Notes: generated from the letters alone by a model not told the origin. DNA of 5,262 nt from Erysipelotrichaceae bacterium (GCA_017511325.1 JAFWKS010000207.1:1-5262), one strand, 5' to 3'. Counted from the first letter of the stretch, positions 1 to 5,197 are shown. Numbers and translations are program-made.

Positions 1-245
1 CCTCAAAAGGCACCATCTTAAATGCAAACACAGATGCCTATTATTGAAGAAGGCAATGTGTTGCAGATATACAGGCTTTCGCTTAAGTCCGAATCCCGAG
101 ATTCCCCGGGACGCAAAGGCCGTTGCCGAAAACCTGCGGTAAGTCCGCCGTAACCACACAAAACCGGATACGATAAGACCAGCCAACTACAATCAGGCCC
201 GGCATCACCATTGTCTTGAAAGAACCCAGTGTCGGACCGCCCTAT
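1..245. other. No convincing gene; G+C-richer stretch before the tRNAs
   Basis: I see no gene I can defend here. Open frames on either strand are short, lack a ribosome binding site and give no recognisable protein. From about 75 to 240 the base composition is richer in G+C than the intergenic DNA elsewhere in the window. Several short helices can form on the plus strand: 87-92 with 232-237, 209-213 with 227-231 (one G-U pair), and 118-120 with 125-127. A noncoding structured RNA lying upstream of the tRNAs is possible, as is decayed sequence. A plus-strand frame open from base 3 stops at 45-47 (SKGTILNANTDAYY) and could be the tail of a gene starting outside the window, but it is too short to judge. 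Confidence 0.3.
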
Positions 246-358
246 GCTCTTGTAGTTCAAAAAAGCATAATATTCACGCGGTGTTATGATTGCTCATATT
301 TTTCCCCCTTATATTACGCGCCGCCTGAAAGTTTCAGGTTCAAATCCTGACAAGAGCA
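246..358 (+). tRNA. tRNA-like element with an oversized anticodon arm, probable tRNA pseudogene or interrupted tRNA
   Basis: The ends are tRNA-like. GCTCTTG at 246-252 pairs perfectly with CAAGAGC at 351-357, and flanking bases 244-245 and 358-359 extend the helix to nine pairs. TA at positions 8-9 and a GTTCAA D-arm start follow. The T-arm at 334-350 is perfect: TCAGG, loop TTCAAAT, CCTGA. If the D-arm is 255-271 and the variable region is the 4 nt at 330-333, the anticodon arm is 273-329, which is 57 nt instead of 17. TTCA at 273-276 pairs with TGAA at 326-329, and GCGG at 278-281 with CCGC at 321-324. ACGCG occurs at 276-280 and again at 316-320, exactly 40 nt apart. The D-loop lacks the usual GG, the D-stem is weak and CCA is not encoded. 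It lies 17 nt before a good tRNA-Gly. A working standard tRNA is unlikely; its amino acid cannot be assigned. Confidence 0.5.
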
Positions 359-375
359 TCCCAACAAAGCCAAAT

Positions 376-449
376 GCGGATATCGTCCAAAGGCAGGACC
401 TCTGTCCTCCACGCAGAAGATGCCGGTTCGAATCCGACTGTCCGCTCCA
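376..449 (+). tRNA. tRNA-Gly (anticodon UCC), CCA encoded
   Basis: The cloverleaf folds fully by hand. The acceptor stem GCGGATA (376-382) pairs with TGTCCGC (439-445), with one T-G pair. The D-stem is GTCC/GGAC with GG in the loop. The anticodon stem is TCTGT/GCAGA (one T-G pair), with loop 406-412 and anticodon TCC at 408-410, reading GGA-type glycine codons. The variable region is 4 nt. The T-arm is GCCGG, TTCGAAT, CCGAC with one C-A mismatch (423/437), and CCA is encoded at 447-449. Bacterial glycine identity elements are present: G1-C72, C2-G71, G3-C70, discriminator U73 and anticodon C35 C36. Position 9 is C, which is unusual. The mismatch and C9 resemble tRNAs carried by phages and plasmids. 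It probably shares a transcript with the tRNA-like element upstream. Confidence 0.9.
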
Positions 450-467
450 CATTAAAAAAGAAAGAAA

Positions 468-932
468 ATGAAAAACAACAAGATCGAAAATATAAAATCA
501 TCGCCTGAAAGGGCCAGTGCCAGGTTTCTGGAAGGGAAAACGTTCGAAGAATGTCTGTACGCTATTTACCTGCTCCTGCAGATGGGAAGCGTCATTGAAC
601 CGGAATTTGTAATCCTGAAAGCCAACTCGGCTGCATTTATGTTCGCATTATTTGTAGACAGAGAAAAGCCGGTTAAATACGAAGAGGTTTTAAAAATATA
701 TCGCATAAATAAAGACGGAGTCCTGGCTGATTTCCTGATCGGAAAGGATGATCCCAAATTAGTCAAATTAACAATATATCCAGAAAAATCATTTGGTGAA
801 ATCGCCAAGACCACTCACGACAACAGAGTTCTCATATCTTTGTTTGGTGTTGATGATCAAACATTCACAGACTTCGTCAGGGAATGGGAAAAGGAATACA
901 GTAAAAAACGCGATCTTGATCGAAAAAAATAA
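468..932 (+). CDS. Hypothetical protein, 154 aa, family not recognised
   Basis: I do not recognise this protein. It is soluble-looking, with no signal peptide or clear membrane segment. Residues 25-42 look like an amphipathic to hydrophobic helix (FEECLYAIYLLLQMGSVI), and 45-63 are a further apolar stretch. The middle has alternating charged and beta-like segments. Residues 133-154 form a very charged, probably helical tail ending in basic residues (KKRDLDRKK). The ATG at 468 is preceded by a purine-rich AAAGAAAG, a weak ribosome site, only 18 nt after the tRNA-Gly CCA end, so it may be read from the tRNA transcript. The SLOG gene follows 37 nt after the stop. The frame is open throughout with ordinary codon use, so it is likely a real gene; the function is unknown. 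Confidence 0.7.
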   Translation: MKNNKIENIKSSPERASARFLEGKTFEECLYAIYLLLQMGSVIEPEFVILKANSAAFMFALFVDREKPVKYEEVLKIYRINKDGVLADFLIGKDDPKLVKLTIYPEKSFGEIAKTTHDNRVLISLFGVDDQTFTDFVREWEKEYSKKRDLDRKK

Positions 933-969
933 GGCTAGTCGAAATTAGTGGTTGAAAACTATTAAACTT

Positions 970-1329
970 ATGGTAAGTGTAATAATTGCAGGAACAAGAT
1001 ATTTCGATAATTATGATCTATTGGAATTTTCTTGTGATAAGGTCCTGCTTGGATTCAAAAATGTAACGGTCATTTCAGGCGGAGCCAAAGGTGCTGACAG
1101 TCTTGGAGAAAGATATGCCGCCAAAAAAGGTTTTCCTGTTACTCGATTTTTACCTGACTGGGATCAATACGGCAAAGCCGCAGGCCCGATCAGGAATAAG
1201 CAGATGGCCGAAGCGGCAGATATACTTATTGCTTTCTGGGATGGCAATTCAAGAGGCACAAAATCAATGATCGATCTGGCCCTACAGAACCACTTAAACG
1301 TACACGTTATAGACTACACAAAAAGCTAA
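970..1329 (+). CDS. SLOG-fold protein of the DUF2493 / YspA (cpYpsA-related) family
   Basis: This is a small Rossmann-like domain, 119 aa, close to the usual length of the family. Visible signatures are IIAGTR near residues 5-10 (first strand and nucleotide-binding loop), SGGAKGAD at 36-43 (glycine-rich phosphate-binding loop), DWDQYGKAAGPIRN at 63-76, and GNSRGT at 92-97. These are the conserved blocks of DUF2493. SLOG proteins are known or predicted to bind or process nucleotides or nucleotide-derived signals, and DUF2493 members are common in phages, plasmids and defence or conflict loci. The exact ligand cannot be read from the sequence. The ATG at 970 gives the family-like start MVSVIIAGTR; a TTG at 952 would add six residues (MKTIKL). 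Neither has a good ribosome site. The next gene begins 7 nt after the stop, so the two are probably co-transcribed. Confidence 0.85.
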   Translation: MVSVIIAGTRYFDNYDLLEFSCDKVLLGFKNVTVISGGAKGADSLGERYAAKKGFPVTRFLPDWDQYGKAAGPIRNKQMAEAADILIAFWDGNSRGTKSMIDLALQNHLNVHVIDYTKS

Positions 1330-1336
1330 ACATTTT

Positions 1337-2011
1337 ATGTCAAAAACAGCAAAAACACTACTTATCGAAAACGCTCTTTCGGAAGAAACAAAAGCCCTTC
1401 GCATCTACGGCTGCCAGGAAGTAACCATTGGCTTCTTCCATCAGGGCAAGGCCGACGAACACGTAGATTTTTTGACCATGGATTCTCATGGCCTTTTTAA
1501 ATGTTACGAGATCAAGGTTTCCCTTGCTGATTTCAAATCAGACGCCAAACTTTCGTTCTACGGTCACTATAACTACCTTGTAATACACGAAGATCTCTTG
1601 AAAGATATAGAATACATCAGGAATGAAACGCCCGCCTACGTCGGGATAATCGTGGCCAAAGAGTGCAGCTCATTCAAAAGAAATGAACTGAAGGAAAACA
1701 GAGTTGAGGAATATCCGACCGTATACCTGGTAACTGACAGAAAGGCAAGGAAGCAAAAGCTGAAAGCCGAAGATGAAATGCTGCTTAAAGATTCGCTGAT
1801 CAGGTCTTTGTATTGGAAGATGGAAAAATACAAGGAAGGCTGTGATCCTGTCGAACTGGCAAATTTGAAGGCAGATGCCAGAAGAAACTCTCAGGCATAT
1901 AAGGAAGAACACCGCACTGCCGAAAAAGCTAAAAGCAACCTTTACCGGCTGATCAGGAAACTGATCAGGGAGGGCAAGCCCGAAGAGGAACTGGAAGAAT
2001 ATTGTGTTTGA
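1337..2011 (+). CDS. MmcB-like PD-(D/E)XK nuclease-fold protein
   Basis: A 224-aa protein. The N-terminal part carries a restriction-endonuclease-like core: D44 (HVDF), then E58-I-K60 in CYEIKVS, followed by LADFKSDAKLSFYGHYNYLVI at 63-83. The pattern of an acidic residue, an ExK about 14 residues later, then S..DF..D.K...Y matches MmcB-type proteins and similar phage proteins of the PD-(D/E)XK superfamily. Such proteins are predicted DNA nucleases or DNA-binding repair factors; the catalytic residues look intact, but activity is inference. Residues from about 135 onward (after TDRKARKQKLKAEDE) are long, charged and helical, probably a coiled coil, and make it longer than plain MmcB. It follows the SLOG gene by 7 nt without a clear Shine-Dalgarno site, suggesting co-expression. 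It converges on parB. Confidence 0.65.
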   Translation: MSKTAKTLLIENALSEETKALRIYGCQEVTIGFFHQGKADEHVDFLTMDSHGLFKCYEIKVSLADFKSDAKLSFYGHYNYLVIHEDLLKDIEYIRNETPAYVGIIVAKECSSFKRNELKENRVEEYPTVYLVTDRKARKQKLKAEDEMLLKDSLIRSLYWKMEKYKEGCDPVELANLKADARRNSQAYKEEHRTAEKAKSNLYRLIRKLIREGKPEEELEEYCV

Positions 2012-2094
2012 ATATGCGACATGGAGTAGAAAACAAAACATATAAGCTAACTGATTAAGCTGACGTATATTCCACAAAAAACGAAAAAGGCGCT

Positions 2095-2153
2095 GATTTT
2101 TTGATCGATTTTTTGATTAAAATAATTTTTTAAAAATTTTTGCATTTTTTGAT
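2095..2153. repeat. Three phased T-tract repeats in an AT-rich block
   Basis: The 11-mer GATTTTTTGAT occurs at 2095-2105 and 2107-2117, and CATTTTTTGAT at 2143-2153. Start distances are 12 and 36 bp, so all three sit on a 12-bp grid; the two empty grid positions hold other A/T tracts (AATTTTTT and AAAAATTTTT). Phased A/T tracts bend DNA and are found in plasmid origins and partition sites. The block lies between the converging MmcB-like gene and parB, next to a terminator and a long palindrome. It could be a bent or iteron-like part of a centromere or origin, or merely low-complexity DNA. Confidence 0.45.
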
Positions 2154-2174
2154 GGGTTGGAAAGGCCAAAGTTA

Positions 2175-2202
2175 AAAAAAGCCTTTAAAATAAGGCTTTT
2201 TT
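2175..2202. terminator. Bidirectional intrinsic terminator between converging genes
   Basis: AAAAAAGCCTT at 2175-2185 pairs perfectly with AAGGCTTTTTT at 2192-2202 around a 6-nt loop. The GCCTT/AAGGC stem is followed by six T on the plus strand and by seven T on the minus strand (the A run at 2174-2180). It can therefore stop the SLOG/MmcB-like transcript from the left and the parAB transcript from the right. An alternative pairing of AAAGGC (2161-2166) with GCCTTT (2181-2186) could compete with it. Confidence 0.8.
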
Positions 2203-2213
2203 GAGTTTTTCCT

Positions 2214-2241
2214 AATTTTGGGAAACGCGTTTCCCAAAATT
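2214..2241. promoter_or_regulatory. parS: Perfect 28-bp palindrome directly after parB, candidate parS partition site
   Basis: The left half AATTTTGGGAAACG is followed by its exact reverse complement with no spacer, centred between 2227 and 2228, and it ends 6 bp from the parB stop. A gapless, odd-length-free dyad is typical of a protein binding site. Partition sites lie just downstream of parB in plasmids F (sopC) and P1 (parS), and the TGGGA...TCCCA core is reminiscent of sopC. As an RNA it could form a 12-bp hairpin with a CGCG loop, but no T-run follows the GC stem directly, so it is a poor intrinsic terminator. I see one full copy in the window. Binding by this ParB is inference. Confidence 0.55.
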
Positions 2242-2247
2242 TTGTTC

Positions 2248-3291
2248 TCACTTTTCAGGCATCATTTTAAGGGTATTTATGGCCTTTAAAATTCTTTCTA
2301 CCTGCTTTAAATATTCCTTCTGATTGCCGTTAAGATCTCTTCTATTTATACTCTCAAGATCTGATTTGTCCAATACTTTTATAAGCCCTCTGCCGACACT
2401 GGACAGTTCATCCTTGATCACGGGTACAGAAGATGTATTCACTGCCGCTGGGGTTTTGAGAGATATGTAAGGCTTTAATAACTCCCCTATTGTTTTTCCT
2501 TCTTTCATCTCCTCGAGCATTGCTCTCTGAGTTTCTTTTTCAAGGCCCGACATCCTTATTCCGTCTCGTAATGCGACCTTATCATCAAGTATAGCATCAA
2601 TCAATTCTTTGGACGAATTGTAGACATAAAGGATATATTTTTCTACCGTGTTTGAAGAAATTTCCGATTCAGGATACTGCTTCGCAAAGAGCTTTGCCCC
2701 ATATTTTCTGAGGTCGGCTAGATTGAATTTTGGGCTAAGAGATCCCCCTTCATATCTCTTTAAACCGTCCTGCCCATAGATCATTTGGACATATTCTCTT
2801 CTCTTTTCAAGATCCTTAAACGTATCATTATTCAGGTGTAACCTGACGACTCTTTCGTATACACCTTCCTGCCTTGCGGTATCATTTGCCACTCTGTAAA
2901 TAACATCTTCTCTCGTCTGCTCGTCGGCGCTCAGGATATGCCCCTGGATGTACGAATACTTGGCTATAGCCTCTTTGTCCTTGTTTTTCTTTGCCTCGCT
3001 CAGAAGAAGATTATAGGCCCTAAAACGGCGTTCTCCAGAGGAGATAATATAGCGGTGGATCTTATCTGTCTTATCCGGATTCACATATACAGTGATCGGA
3101 TTTATCAGCATGCCGGCATCCTTAATGCTTTGAGCCAGTTCAGCTATTTTGCCCTTTGAATATTCATTTACTTCTCTGGGCTTTATCATCTTAAGCGGGA
3201 TCCGGGATATATATTCGGACGTATCAACCTCTTCAATAACCCCATCCAAGTCAAATGATTTTTCGAAAGTTTTGTCTATTACTCCTGCCAT
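2248..3291 (-). CDS. parB: ParB-family partition protein
   Basis: 347 aa. It is the DNA-binding clamp of a plasmid-type partition system, acting with ParA at a parS site. The N-terminal ParB/Srx CTPase domain is visible at about 28-95: IPLKMIKP (32-38), KIAELAQSIKDAGMLINPITV (48-68) and the box II motif GERRFRA at 86-92, which binds CTP in characterised ParBs. The segment VANDTARQEGVYERVVRL near 134-151 corresponds to the ParB region that links the CTPase and DNA-binding parts. A KorB/ParB-like helix-turn-helix follows at about 190-245 (FNLADLRKYG, ISSNTVEKYILY). The C-terminal about 50 residues are charged and helical, a likely dimerisation region. The start is supported by AAGGAG and GAGG 7-10 nt upstream. 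TAATG overlap with parA shows tight coupling. Loading on the downstream palindrome is inferred. Confidence 0.9.
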   Translation of the reverse strand: MAGVIDKTFEKSFDLDGVIEEVDTSEYISRIPLKMIKPREVNEYSKGKIAELAQSIKDAGMLINPITVYVNPDKTDKIHRYIISSGERRFRAYNLLLSEAKKNKDKEAIAKYSYIQGHILSADEQTREDVIYRVANDTARQEGVYERVVRLHLNNDTFKDLEKRREYVQMIYGQDGLKRYEGGSLSPKFNLADLRKYGAKLFAKQYPESEISSNTVEKYILYVYNSSKELIDAILDDKVALRDGIRMSGLEKETQRAMLEEMKEGKTIGELLKPYISLKTPAAVNTSSVPVIKDELSSVGRGLIKVLDKSDLESINRRDLNGNQKEYLKQVERILKAINTLKMMPEK

Positions 3292-4616
3292 TATTCTTCC
3301 TCTCCTTTATATCTGTTTGTCATGTAATCACAGAGCGTTCCCTGATCATATTCTTTCCTGATTCTTTCCATTATCACATCTTTTTCAAACGAGGACCTGA
3401 TTTTATCTAATACTTCTTCGTCTACATCTTCTCTGCTTCTTCCTGCATCTTTAAGATACTCGTCCGTCCTTTTGTCTGTTTCTTTATCTATGATCGCCAT
3501 CAGAAATTCATCTTTTTTGATTTCTTCGATACGTTTTTCTACAATTTCACCACGATGTTTTTCCCAAGCTTTAACAACTTTATATCTTTCCAGGATTTCA
3601 TCAGCAATGTTGTCATATGCCACTCTGGCCTTTCCGTCGATTTGCGGGAAGGCTATTCCCACCGTCATCGCTTTAGGAGCGTTTGTTGATCGCGGAACAG
3701 TATTATGGAAAAGATAAAGATTAAGTGTGTTTTTGATCTTATCCAGGATGATTGGCCTGATCACCGCTCGTGGCTCATCTATTGTCAACAGAACGCCGAG
3801 TATTCCGGTTTGATTAGGATCCAGCCTTTTAATGTCTCTGAAATTCCTCTTGGCCTTGCAAATCGAGAAAATTGACTGCTGATCGAGAGTTGAACAGATT
3901 ATGCTACCGTCAGCCGCCGTAATGGCGTTCAGGCTAAGGAAGCCCAACGAAGGTCCGACGTCGAGAAGGATTAGGTCAAAGACCTTCAGTTTTTTAATAG
4001 CATCTATTACTTTTTTTAGTATATATGCTTTATCTTTTACGCCATTGTTAGCGAGCATATACATCTCGATATCGACAAGTTCGTCCGAACTTGGTAACAA
4101 ACTAAAATTCATTTCAACCAGACTTTCTTCCGGAGAAGTAAGATCTTCTAAGGTAAGCGCATCTCTCGATTCGCCCGTTGTGGGCAATGGGACCTTATAT
4201 TTCGGTGTAACTATTGCGCTCATTATAGTTTTCTCATCGAGTGGCACACCATTGATTACACACTCAAGCAAGTCATAGCATCCTGTATATTCAGACGACA
4301 CCATTTCTATATTTTTTGGTTCGCCGAATAGGTCATCAACTACGTATTCTTCCTCTTGTTCTTGACCAAATCTTTCTTTCCTGAGTTCCCTTGAAATCTT
4401 GTTTATATTCTTCATAGATATCTCCGGAACATTCTTCACGGATCTATTAAAACCAAGCACATTTGAACTACTGCCCTGTCCATCCATATCAATAATCAAG
4501 GTTTTGTAACCCTTTTGAGCGTACGTCCACGCAAGCGAAATGCTAGTGCAGGATTTGCCTGTGCCTCCTTTACGATTAAAGAACGCAAGACATATTGTTT
4601 CGTCTAATTTGTTCAT
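3291..4616 (-). CDS. parA: ParA-family partition ATPase with a large internal insertion and C-terminal extension
   Basis: 441 aa. A Walker-type ATPase that moves or positions ParB-bound DNA. The deviant Walker A box is KGGTGKS at 16-22, with the signature lysine K16 and catalytic-site K21. The A' motif is LIIDMDGQG at 40-48; here G replaces the usual proline of DPQG. LLPSSDE is at 173-179, and Walker B is LILLDVGPSLGF at 215-226 with D219, where the usual TPP reads VGP. There is no N-terminal helix-turn-helix as in P1-type ParA; the operon's separate first gene may supply that role. Two parts are unusual: an acidic, glutamate-rich stretch between the A' motif and LLPSS (about 57-170), clearly longer than in Soj-type proteins, and a charged helical tail of about 96 residues after ERY. 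SD AGGAAG lies 5 nt upstream of the ATG, and the start overlaps the upstream gene by 4 nt (ATGA). Confidence 0.93.
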   Translation of the reverse strand: MNKLDETICLAFFNRKGGTGKSCTSISLAWTYAQKGYKTLIIDMDGQGSSSNVLGFNRSVKNVPEISMKNINKISRELRKERFGQEQEEEYVVDDLFGEPKNIEMVSSEYTGCYDLLECVINGVPLDEKTIMSAIVTPKYKVPLPTTGESRDALTLEDLTSPEESLVEMNFSLLPSSDELVDIEMYMLANNGVKDKAYILKKVIDAIKKLKVFDLILLDVGPSLGFLSLNAITAADGSIICSTLDQQSIFSICKAKRNFRDIKRLDPNQTGILGVLLTIDEPRAVIRPIILDKIKNTLNLYLFHNTVPRSTNAPKAMTVGIAFPQIDGKARVAYDNIADEILERYKVVKAWEKHRGEIVEKRIEEIKKDEFLMAIIDKETDKRTDEYLKDAGRSREDVDEEVLDKIRSSFEKDVIMERIRKEYDQGTLCDYMTNRYKGEEE

Positions 4617-5071
4617 TTTCTCTTCCTTTCCAATATTTGTTCATCTATGTCTTTTTTTATGAGTTTTGTTAGATAATCATTGAAACTTTCAGCTGTTTCA
4701 TCTATCCTCACCCTTAACGCTTTTTCAATATCTTCATCGGATCCAATTCTTGAGGAACAGTTGCGTAATCTTATCTTGTGTCCGCCAGATAAAACAAGTC
4801 CCTTTTCATAACGGTTGGCGATGACGGTAGATCTTTCTGTCTGTGATTCGCTAAGCATGTAATACAGTTGTTCAAGCGTATATTCGATGTGCAGAGCTTC
4901 GAGTATTTCCTGTGCCTTATCAGCAGATGGCACCTGTGAACCGGCTAAATATTCGTATAGCGTAGACCTCGATACAGCAGCGCCTCTTTTCCTGAGCACT
5001 CTAAAAAGTTCGGCTCTTTTCATACCGGTTCTGTCAAGTAAATTCTGAAGTGCATTTGAGAAAGTTGCCAT
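4613..5071 (-). CDS. Xre-type HTH regulator with a C-terminal ribbon-helix-helix-like domain, first gene of the par operon
   Basis: 152 aa from the ATG at 5071. Residues about 4-62 look like a Cro/C1-type helix-turn-helix (NALQNLLDRTGMKRAELF, then SRSTLYEYLAG, then PSADKAQEILEAL). Residues about 117-146 (KALRVRIDETAESFNDYLTKLIKKDI) have the strand-then-helix pattern of ribbon-helix-helix proteins, and the end is strongly basic (LERKRK). Two DNA-binding modules in one small protein suggest a repressor of its own operon or an adaptor at the centromere; both are inference. A GTG at 5155 would add 28 residues with no ribosome site and no domain, so I reject it. No Shine-Dalgarno precedes 5071, but a candidate -10 ends about 11 nt before it, suggesting an almost leaderless message. 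The stop overlaps the parA start (ATGA). Confidence 0.8.
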   Translation of the reverse strand: MATFSNALQNLLDRTGMKRAELFRVLRKRGAAVSRSTLYEYLAGSQVPSADKAQEILEALHIEYTLEQLYYMLSESQTERSTVIANRYEKGLVLSGGHKIRLRNCSSRIGSDEDIEKALRVRIDETAESFNDYLTKLIKKDIDEQILERKRK

Positions 5072-5078
5072 GGATACA

Positions 5079-5094
5079 ATAAGTATACGCTTAT
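5079..5094. promoter_or_regulatory. Inverted repeat, candidate operator of the par operon
   Basis: ATAAG at 5079-5083 and CTTAT at 5090-5094 are inverted around the spacer TATACG, in which GTATAC is itself palindromic. The site covers the candidate -10 box and lies 8-23 bp before the start of the HTH gene. That is where a self-repressing first gene would be expected to bind. The match is short, so this is a candidate only. Confidence 0.4.
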
Positions 5095-5112
5095 ATTTTG
5101 GCACAAAAACAA
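5082..5112 (-). promoter_or_regulatory. Candidate promoter of the par operon
   Basis: On the minus strand TATACT (5087 down to 5082) is a good -10 box. A TTGTTT at 5112 down to 5107 could be the -35 box with a 19-bp spacer, or GTTTTT with 17 bp; neither is strong. Transcription would begin near 5075, only a few bases before the ATG at 5071, which fits the lack of a ribosome binding site there. The inverted repeat at 5079-5094 overlaps the -10 box. Confidence 0.4.
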
Positions 5113-5125
5113 ACAAAAGTTCCAG

Positions 5126-5144
5126 TCCGTAACAACGGATTTTT
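5126..5144 (+). other. Short hairpin followed by T run upstream of the par operon
   Basis: TCCGT at 5126-5130 pairs with ACGGA at 5135-5139 around an AACA loop, followed on the plus strand by five T. It has the form of a very small intrinsic terminator for plus-strand transcripts, or a weak hairpin in a longer minus-strand leader. With a 5-bp stem the support is modest. Confidence 0.3.
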
Positions 5145-5197
5145 AAAGAAAACACTTGAATTATATTTTTTTGCTCTTTATTATGAGGCTATAAGAA

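Noticed and set aside
3..47. Possible 3' tail of a plus-strand gene (SKGTILNANTDAYY then stop)
   Set aside because: Fourteen codons are too few to tell a gene end from chance. Sequence upstream of the window would decide.
22..153. Plus-strand open frame of 43 codons (starts MQTQMPIIEE)
   Set aside because: It has no ribosome site and a biased S/R/P composition in the G+C-richer stretch; there is no support beyond being open.
18..260. Minus-strand open frame of 80 codons
   Set aside because: It has no recognisable domain and no ribosome site, and it overlaps the tRNA-like element end. It more likely reflects the G+C-richer composition than a gene.
286..471. Plus-strand open frame of 61 codons
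   Set aside because: It runs through the tRNA-like element and the whole tRNA-Gly, has no ribosome site, and its product is low-complexity and basic. It is an accidental frame.
911..922. CGATC TT GATCG dyad followed by an A run as a terminator
   Set aside because: The 2-nt loop is too tight, it lies inside the coding end of the 154-aa gene, and the plus strand has A rather than T after it.
1670..2077. Minus-strand open frame of 135 codons opposite the MmcB-like gene
   Set aside because: It is a shadow of the plus-strand gene, rich in F, L and S as expected for antisense of a charged helical protein.
2095..2153. T-tract repeats as a CRISPR array
   Set aside because: The repeats are 11 bp of low complexity with no spacer-like unique segments of constant length, and no cas gene is present.
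3646..3660. GGGAA/TTCCC inverted repeat inside parA as a second parS
   Set aside because: It has only five bases per arm with a different spacer, and lies in coding sequence; it does not match the long palindrome at 2214-2241.
3901..4278. Plus-strand open frame of 125 codons opposite parA (and similar shorter ones at 2938, 3149 and 3472)
   Set aside because: These are antisense shadows of parA and parB. The minus strand has the Walker and GERR motifs.
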